The notes under the pieces are model-generated. The model had not been told where the DNA came from. It did no database searches and saw only the letters and a list, made by a program, of their open reading frames with translations. A stretch of DNA of 10,166 bases, from positions 1 through 10,166 of the forward strand of contig CALAUL010000022.1 in assembly GCA_937892255.1 (NCBI GenBank). The letters run 5' to 3'. Source of the stretch: an uncultured Bacteroidales bacterium (GTDB taxonomy: Bacteria; Bacteroidota; Bacteroidia; Bacteroidales; Marinilabiliaceae). Position numbers and translations under genes: made by a program. Shown in pieces: positions 5,867 through 10,166 of this stretch; positions within the stretch are counted from its first letter, which is position 1, and every line of letters starts with the position of its first letter.

Positions 5867-6715
5867 TCAGTAGGCCTTCAAACTCATATCGAGGCTGCTA
5901 ACATGGTGTGTCAACGCTCCAACTGAAATAAAATCAACTCCACACTCTGCATAATCACGCAAAGTATCCAATGTGATACCTCCCGAAGATTCCGTTTCGT
6001 ACTGACCTGCTATACGTTCAACAGCTTTCTTTGTAGTTGGTATATCAAAATTATCAAGCATTATACGATGTACACCTCCAACCTGCATAACTTGTTCCAA
6101 TTCATCAAGGTTACGTACCTCAACTTCAATCTTCAAGTCACGACCTGTCTCTTTTAGATACTTATGTACACGTTCTATAGCTTGAGGTATACCACCTGCG
6201 AAATCATTGTGGTTGTCCTTCAACATTATCATATCAAAAAGACCAATACGATGGTTGCAACCGCCACCTATCTTAACTGCCAACTTATCCAATAGACGCA
6301 TGCCTGGTGTTGTCTTACGAGTATCAAGCACACGAGTATGCAAGCCTTCGAGTCGTTTCACATAGACATTAGTTGCTGTTGCAATACCACTCATATGTTG
6401 CATAAGATTGAGTACAAGTCGTTCAGCCATAAGTAAGGTACGAGTAGTACATCTCACTTTAAAAACGATATCTCCCTTTTTAACAGGCGTACCATCATCA
6501 ATAAGTTTTTCAAACTCTACCTTAGGGTCCAACTTTGTAAAGACATCACGAGCCACATCAACTCCAGCGATGATACCATCTTCTTTAACTATAAGTTGAG
6601 CTCTATCCACTGCATCAGCTGGGATACATGAAAGAGACGAATGGTCACCATCTCCAACATCTTCACGAATTGCAGCATCAATAAATTCACTCAAGTAAGT
6701 GTCAAAATCAATCAT
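5867..6715 (-). CDS. nadC: Nicotinate-nucleotide pyrophosphorylase (quinolinate phosphoribosyltransferase)
   Basis: Converts quinolinate and PRPP to nicotinate mononucleotide, CO2 and pyrophosphate, the last step of de novo NAD ring synthesis, in the cytosol. The 282-residue length is normal. An N-terminal open-sandwich domain (about 1-108) contains REDVGDGDHSS, followed by AERLVLNLMQHMSGIAT (97-113). The type II PRTase barrel holds the quinolinate and phosphate-binding residues: TRKTTPG (132-138, Arg133 and Lys134), CNHRIGLFD (153-161), KDNH (166-169), EVEV (197-200), DNF (221-223), SSGGI (243-247) and SVGALTH (264-270). The ATG at 6715 starts 1 bp after the upstream stop; an in-frame TTG at 6727 would overlap that gene and add MKNK, so it was not chosen. 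It is coupled to the DUF4783-like gene and ends at a strong terminator. nadA and nadB are not in the window. Confidence 0.97.
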   Translation of the reverse strand: MIDFDTYLSEFIDAAIREDVGDGDHSSLSCIPADAVDRAQLIVKEDGIIAGVDVARDVFTKLDPKVEFEKLIDDGTPVKKGDIVFKVRCTTRTLLMAERLVLNLMQHMSGIATATNVYVKRLEGLHTRVLDTRKTTPGMRLLDKLAVKIGGGCNHRIGLFDMIMLKDNHNDFAGGIPQAIERVHKYLKETGRDLKIEVEVRNLDELEQVMQVGGVHRIMLDNFDIPTTKKAVERIAGQYETESSGGITLDTLRDYAECGVDFISVGALTHHVSSLDMSLKAY

Positions 6716-6716
6716 T

Positions 6717-7115
6717 TTATTCTTCAAATCTTATTTGTTGAATGACGCAATTACCATCTCGTTGTTGCGTCAAAATATATAAACGAATACTTTTATTATC
6801 AGCCTTTACTGAACCTATAGCAAGGCGTGCGCCAGCCGAGGCTTTTTCCTGCGATAGAGAGCATTTAAGACTCTTAAATTTTTCCAAATATGATAGTAAA
6901 ACCTGCTCGGCTTGTTTGCGACTATACACACCACCACCCTTTGGTGTAACCACCTCTACAGACGTACCAAAATACTCAGATATCTTTGAAATATTAAGGG
7001 TTACTACAGCATCATAACACGCCTTAGACATTCCAAACGTTTGTCCCTTGGGTGTCTGCGCTCCCACTGTCGCAATAGCAACTAAAAGCAATATAGTTAT
7101 AATCACATGTTTCAT
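6717..7115 (-). CDS. DUF4783-like secreted NTF2-fold protein
   Basis: A 132-residue exported protein. Residues 1-19 are a signal peptide (MKHVIITILLLVAIATVGA before Q20) without a lipobox, so periplasmic. The rest matches what I know of DUF4783, an NTF2-like small domain: ISKISEYFGTSVEVVTP (42-58), GVYSRKQAEQVL (62-73), then ARLAIGSV and the end VIQQIRFEE. Its function is unknown. In Bacteroidales it commonly sits directly before nadC, opposite rlmH, as here; a link to NAD metabolism is not established. The ATG at 7115 is chosen because it starts the signal peptide; a GTG at 7151 would lie upstream of the promoter's -7 box. The stop is 1 bp from the nadC ATG. Confidence 0.88.
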   Translation of the reverse strand: MKHVIITILLLVAIATVGAQTPKGQTFGMSKACYDAVVTLNISKISEYFGTSVEVVTPKGGGVYSRKQAEQVLLSYLEKFKSLKCSLSQEKASAGARLAIGSVKADNKSIRLYILTQQRDGNCVIQQIRFEE

Positions 7116-7121
7116 TAGTGG

Positions 7122-7154
7122 CAAAGTTATATATTTTTTCCATCTTTGCACAAA
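7122..7154 (-). promoter_or_regulatory. Promoter of the DUF4783-nadC operon (-7 TAACTTTG)
   Basis: On the minus strand TAACTTTG (7129 to 7122) matches TAnnTTTG, with a TTTG -33 element (7154 to 7151) 21 bp upstream. The ATG at 7115 begins 6 nt after the box, so the predicted leader is only about 3 nt, nearly leaderless. Confidence 0.6.
7141..7148 (+). promoter_or_regulatory. Possible rlmH -7 box (CATCTTTG)
   Basis: CATCTTTG differs from TAnnTTTG at its first base and lies 19 bp before the rlmH ATG. No convincing -33 element is seen. It would overlap the opposing promoter at 7122-7154, so the two divergent units may compete for polymerase. Confidence 0.35.
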
Positions 7155-7167
7155 AAATATTCACATA

Positions 7168-7641
7168 ATGAAAACAATACTCTTGGCAATAGGAAAAACA
7201 GACGAAGTTTATCTCAATGAGGGAATAACAAAGTACACCAATCGTATTATTCGTTATACTCCTTATGAGATGAAAATAATCCCAGACATTAAAAATTCCA
7301 AAAACATGAGTCAAGAGCAACAGAAGAGACTTGAAGGACAAGCCATTTTAGCTGAAATAAACACATCTGACACTGTTGTTTTGCTTGACGAAGGAGGTAA
7401 AATGTATTCCTCTCGTAACTTTGCGGACTTTTTTACACGCATAGCCGTTAGTGGCACCAAGAGATTAGTATTTGTCATAGGCGGTCCATACGGTTTTTCA
7501 CCTGAAGTATATGCTCGAGCAAACAATAAGATATCATTATCGCCTATGACGTTTTCGCATCAGATGGTGCGACTTATCTTTGCCGAACAGCTATATAGAG
7601 CACATACTATCATCAAGGGTGAGCCTTACCATCACGATTAG
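7168..7641 (+). CDS. rlmH: 23S rRNA pseudouridine-1915 N3-methyltransferase
   Basis: A SPOUT-family enzyme that uses S-adenosylmethionine to methylate N3 of pseudouridine 1915 (E. coli numbering) in helix 69 of 23S rRNA on assembled 70S ribosomes. The 157-residue length is the family norm. Visible signatures are VLLDEGGKMYSS (71-82), the SAM-binding knot loop VIGGPYGF (103-110), LSPMTFSHQMVRLIFAEQLY (124-143), and the C-terminal tail IIKGEPYHH (148-156) with the conserved Tyr-His-His. The ATG at 7168 is chosen; the frame is open upstream to 7048, but that part lies antisense to the DUF4783 gene. The 3' end overlaps the last codons of recQ on the other strand by 29 bp, so no terminator separates them. 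Confidence 0.97.
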   Translation: MKTILLAIGKTDEVYLNEGITKYTNRIIRYTPYEMKIIPDIKNSKNMSQEQQKRLEGQAILAEINTSDTVVLLDEGGKMYSSRNFADFFTRIAVSGTKRLVFVIGGPYGFSPEVYARANNKISLSPMTFSHQMVRLIFAEQLYRAHTIIKGEPYHHD

Positions 7642-9538
7642 CCAACATGTATTCTCCCTGTGGTGACATATAGACAAAGCCGTAATCCGTCAGCCATCGC
7701 AACACCATGTCTATCTCAGCAGAAGAGTACGGCATAGCACATATAGCCTCGTAACTTTGAGGTCCGTCGGAGAGCAAGGCTCTAAGTTCTTTCTCTATCG
7801 TTTCGAATGTAACAGTATCCAACCCCGAACGACGTTTCTTATTAAGGCAGACATCACAATGTCCGCACGACGAAGAAGACTTCTCTCCGAAATAACGCAA
7901 GAGAAGCCTGCTGCGACATTTGTCATCGCGCTCACAGTATTCGATGACGCTATTTACTCTATCTTCTGCGTCGCTCTTGCGGTCGTCATATACTTCTCGA
8001 GGTATATGGAAATATCTATCGTCTTCTCTATCTACTGTCCAAACGATATACGAACAGCGTTTTTGTGGATTGTACAGCAAGACACGCATGCGGGCGAGTT
8101 CTTTGAGACGCTCGTAAACCTCCTGACGAGTTATATTGCAACGTTGAGCTATGATATTTTCGTCTATGACGGCATACTCCATGAAAAGACCTGTATATGA
8201 ACGCAAAAGGACTTTGATAATAACATCGAGTTCGGGGTAAGCCATCTGAACATTATATAGCTCATGTCGTTGCATGATAAAGATGAGACGAGACGAGAAT
8301 TCGGCTTCCTCTTGATAGTCGATATATCCGGCGTTGGCAAGGATATTGAGAGCGTAATGCGTTGTAAGCATTGACTTTTTGTATGCACTGCAAAATTCGC
8401 CCATGTTAAACTCCACCATTGTGCCGGCTCCGGAATTGACGCCTATGCTATACATATATGCCAACTTGTTATATACCGACAAAATCTCTTCTTTGGGAGG
8501 GTACGAATTGGCAATGGTCTTACGTAACTTAGCCTTATCGGCCTCACTCCATAAGAAGACAGCGTAAGCAGGTTTTTCATCACGTCCGGCACGTCCTGCC
8601 TCTTGAAAATAAGCCTCCAACGAATCGGGAGCGTCCATGTGTATCACCAGACGAACGTCCGGCTTGTCTATGCCCATACCAAAAGCATTAGTGCAGACTA
8701 TAACACGTATCTTGTTTTCCGTCCATGCCGCCTGAATGGCATCCTTCTCTCGTGTTGACAATCCGGCATGGAAATAAGCTGCCGAAATGCCGTTTCGCAA
8801 CAAGAATTCCGCATATTCCCTCGTGCGTTTTCTATTGCGAACATACACCAATGCACTTCCAGAGACCTTGCCGAGTATCGTTATCATCTGAGTCTCTTTG
8901 TTCTCGCATTTGCGCACCATATATGCGATATTCTTACGGGCAAAGCTCTTCTTGAAGACGTTGGGTTTTGCGAATTTGAGACGACTCATGATATCATCGA
9001 CAACCTTTGGTGTCGCCGTGGCAGTCAGAGCCAATACCGGGACATCTGGCAATTCGGTACGTATATCGGCAATCTTCATATACGACGGTCGGAAGTCATA
9101 TCCCCACTGCGAAATACAATGCGCCTCATCTACAACCAAAATAGAGACTTCCATCTGTGACAACTTGACCAGAAACTGCTCGGAAGACAATCTCTCCGGC
9201 GAGACGTAGAGAAACTTGCATTCTCCCAATATGCAATTGTCCAACGCAACATTTATCTCATCATGCGTCATACCCGAATACAACGCAGCTGCCAATATTC
9301 CCCTCTTGCGAAGGTTCTGCACCTGGTCTTTCATCAACGCTATCAGAGGCGTGATGACAAGGCATGTACCTTTCTTGGCGAGAGCTGGCACTTGAAACGT
9401 GAGCGACTTACCTCCGCCCGTAGGCATAAGGCCCAGAGTGTCACGACCTTGACCGATAGACATTATTATCTCCGGTTGCAACGGTCGAAACTCATTGTAA
9501 CCCCAATATCGTCGTAATATTTCAAGATATTGTTCCAT
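7613..9538 (-). CDS. recQ: RecQ-family ATP-dependent DNA helicase (Bacteroidota short form)
   Basis: A 3'-5' superfamily 2 DNA helicase for recombination and replication-fork repair. The 641 residues show RecQ motif 0 (FRPLQPE, 17-23), Walker A PTGGGKS (39-45), motif Ia (TPLIALMKDQV), DEAH (137-140) with the aromatic-rich loop CISQWGYDFRPSY (141-153), LTATAT (171-176), AFGMGIDKP (285-293), and motif VI QEAGRAGRD (312-320). The zinc cluster is Cys541, Cys558, Cys561 and Cys564 in CRSRLLLRYFGE...CGHCDVC. About 200 residues separate motif VI from the zinc cluster, far more than in E. coli RecQ; this is normal for the Bacteroidota form and probably includes winged-helix parts (about 375-500). No HRDC domain follows; the last 75 residues form a small helical domain. 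ATG 9538 lies 32 bp after the FAD-dehydrogenase stop, suggesting co-transcription. Confidence 0.96.
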   Translation of the reverse strand: MEQYLEILRRYWGYNEFRPLQPEIIMSIGQGRDTLGLMPTGGGKSLTFQVPALAKKGTCLVITPLIALMKDQVQNLRKRGILAAALYSGMTHDEINVALDNCILGECKFLYVSPERLSSEQFLVKLSQMEVSILVVDEAHCISQWGYDFRPSYMKIADIRTELPDVPVLALTATATPKVVDDIMSRLKFAKPNVFKKSFARKNIAYMVRKCENKETQMITILGKVSGSALVYVRNRKRTREYAEFLLRNGISAAYFHAGLSTREKDAIQAAWTENKIRVIVCTNAFGMGIDKPDVRLVIHMDAPDSLEAYFQEAGRAGRDEKPAYAVFLWSEADKAKLRKTIANSYPPKEEILSVYNKLAYMYSIGVNSGAGTMVEFNMGEFCSAYKKSMLTTHYALNILANAGYIDYQEEAEFSSRLIFIMQRHELYNVQMAYPELDVIIKVLLRSYTGLFMEYAVIDENIIAQRCNITRQEVYERLKELARMRVLLYNPQKRCSYIVWTVDREDDRYFHIPREVYDDRKSDAEDRVNSVIEYCERDDKCRSRLLLRYFGEKSSSSCGHCDVCLNKKRRSGLDTVTFETIEKELRALLSDGPQSYEAICAMPYSSAEIDMVLRWLTDYGFVYMSPQGEYMLANRDGKAHP

Positions 9539-9570
9539 GCCCTACCGAACTATTATGAATAAGCCGAAAG

Positions 9571-10166
9571 TCAACCTTTCACACGTGACATGACGGCGTC
9601 ATAGGCTTTCTCTGCGCATAGTTCTCCGTCAACAGCCGAAGAGGCGATACCTCCGGCATAACCTGCTCCTTCTCCACATGGGTAAAGTCCTTTTATCTGC
9701 ACATGTTCCAAAGTATCATTGTCACGAGGGATTCTCACCGGTGACGATGTGCGACTCTCTACTCCTACGACAAGAGCTTCATTTGTCACGAAACCTCGTG
9801 CCGACTTGTCGAAGTTCTCAAATCCCTTACGTAATCGCTGACCTATATTGTCGGGCAACCAGAAGTGCATTGGCGATGACATGACTCCCGGCACGTATGA
9901 ACATTCGGGCAACTCAAATGACAATCGGCCATCAACAAAATCAGCCAACGCCTGAGCCGGTGCTGTGATACCTTGTCCGCCATTGATAAACGCCAGACGT
10001 TCCAATTCCTGCTGATAGAGCAATCCTCCAATGACACCATCATTTTGAAATATCCCAATATCCTCCGGACGTACCTCAACGACAATACCTGAATTGGCAT
10101 ATGGCGAATTACGTAATGACGGAGACATACCATTGACAACCTGTTCACCGGCAGCCGTCATTGCAG
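9571..10166 (-). CDS. FAD-dependent dehydrogenase, COG2509 type (5' part outside window)
   Basis: The C-terminal 197 or so residues of an NAD(FAD)-utilising dehydrogenase; the frame stays open to the window edge, so the Met at 10161 is internal and the N-terminal Rossmann domain is missing from view. The conserved stretch AAGEQVVNGMSPS with RNSPYANSGIVVEV matches the family's central substrate/FAD domain. Near the end EGAGYAGGIASSAVDG is the typical C-terminal FAD-contacting motif. The physiological substrate of this family is unknown, though it is widespread and presumed cytosolic. It precedes recQ by 32 bp on the same strand with no promoter box between, so they probably share a transcript. 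About two thirds of the protein, typically over 500 residues, is expected beyond the edge. Confidence 0.93.
   Translation of the reverse strand, partial: AMTAAGEQVVNGMSPSLRNSPYANSGIVVEVRPEDIGIFQNDGVIGGLLYQQELERLAFINGGQGITAPAQALADFVDGRLSFELPECSYVPGVMSSPMHFWLPDNIGQRLRKGFENFDKSARGFVTNEALVVGVESRTSSPVRIPRDNDTLEHVQIKGLYPCGEGAGYAGGIASSAVDGELCAEKAYDAVMSRVKG

Noticed and set aside
6716..6727. TTG start giving NadC four extra residues
   Set aside because: It would overlap the upstream stop; the ATG at 6715 is one base after that stop and matches normal NadC N-termini.
7048..7167. 40-residue N-terminal extension of rlmH
   Set aside because: It lies antisense to the DUF4783-like gene and its promoter; the 157-residue form from 7168 is the family's standard length.

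Overview
The window looks like a chromosomal segment of a Bacteroidota bacterium, most likely order Bacteroidales (a Prevotella-like or related gut/oral lineage; genus not determinable from this alone). Three things support this. Two strong promoter -7 boxes match the Bacteroidota consensus TAnnTTTG exactly, as does one more at 602-609. The nadC locus has a DUF4783-type secreted protein immediately upstream and rlmH facing it. The RecQ is the roughly 640-residue form with a large segment between helicase core and zinc cluster, typical of that phylum. The window holds no phage, plasmid, CRISPR or defence island.

Layout. Positions 63-596 (-) carry an unrecognised basic protein with a Pro/Thr-rich tail. 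Positions 597-1054 hold no credible gene but contain a 196-bp nested palindrome with 23-bp perfect terminal inverted repeats (MITE-like) and a short 11-bp tandem array. Positions 1055-3376 (-) encode a secreted GH31 alpha-xylosidase-like enzyme. Diverging from it, 3530-5483 (+) is a probable three-gene unit: a secreted protein built from about thirteen repeats of roughly 31 residues, a DUF493/YbeD-like protein, and a small unrecognised protein. Positions 5484-5866 are gene-free and hold three 11-bp-period tandem arrays, a perfect hairpin without a T tract, and a bidirectional terminator. Positions 5867-7115 (-) are nadC preceded by a DUF4783-like secreted protein, one base apart. rlmH (7168-7641, +) diverges from them and overlaps the 3' end of recQ (7613-9538, -) by 29 bp. 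A COG2509-type FAD-dependent dehydrogenase (9571 to the window edge, -) lies 32 bp upstream of recQ, probably in one transcript with it.

How the genes relate. Most are housekeeping: NAD biosynthesis (nadC), ribosome modification (rlmH), DNA repair helicase (recQ). The GH31 enzyme has no SusC/SusD, regulator or other glycosidase beside it within the window, so it is not visibly part of a polysaccharide utilisation locus here.

The most unusual signal is non-coding. Four separate tandem arrays share an 11-bp period but have different unit sequences. In three of them the conserved core is a 6-bp palindrome or near-palindrome (TTTAAA, TTGCAA/CTGCAG, TGCGCA). This looks like one design principle, a self-complementary core once per DNA helical turn, realised with unrelated sequences. 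Whether it has been described before cannot be judged from the sequence alone.
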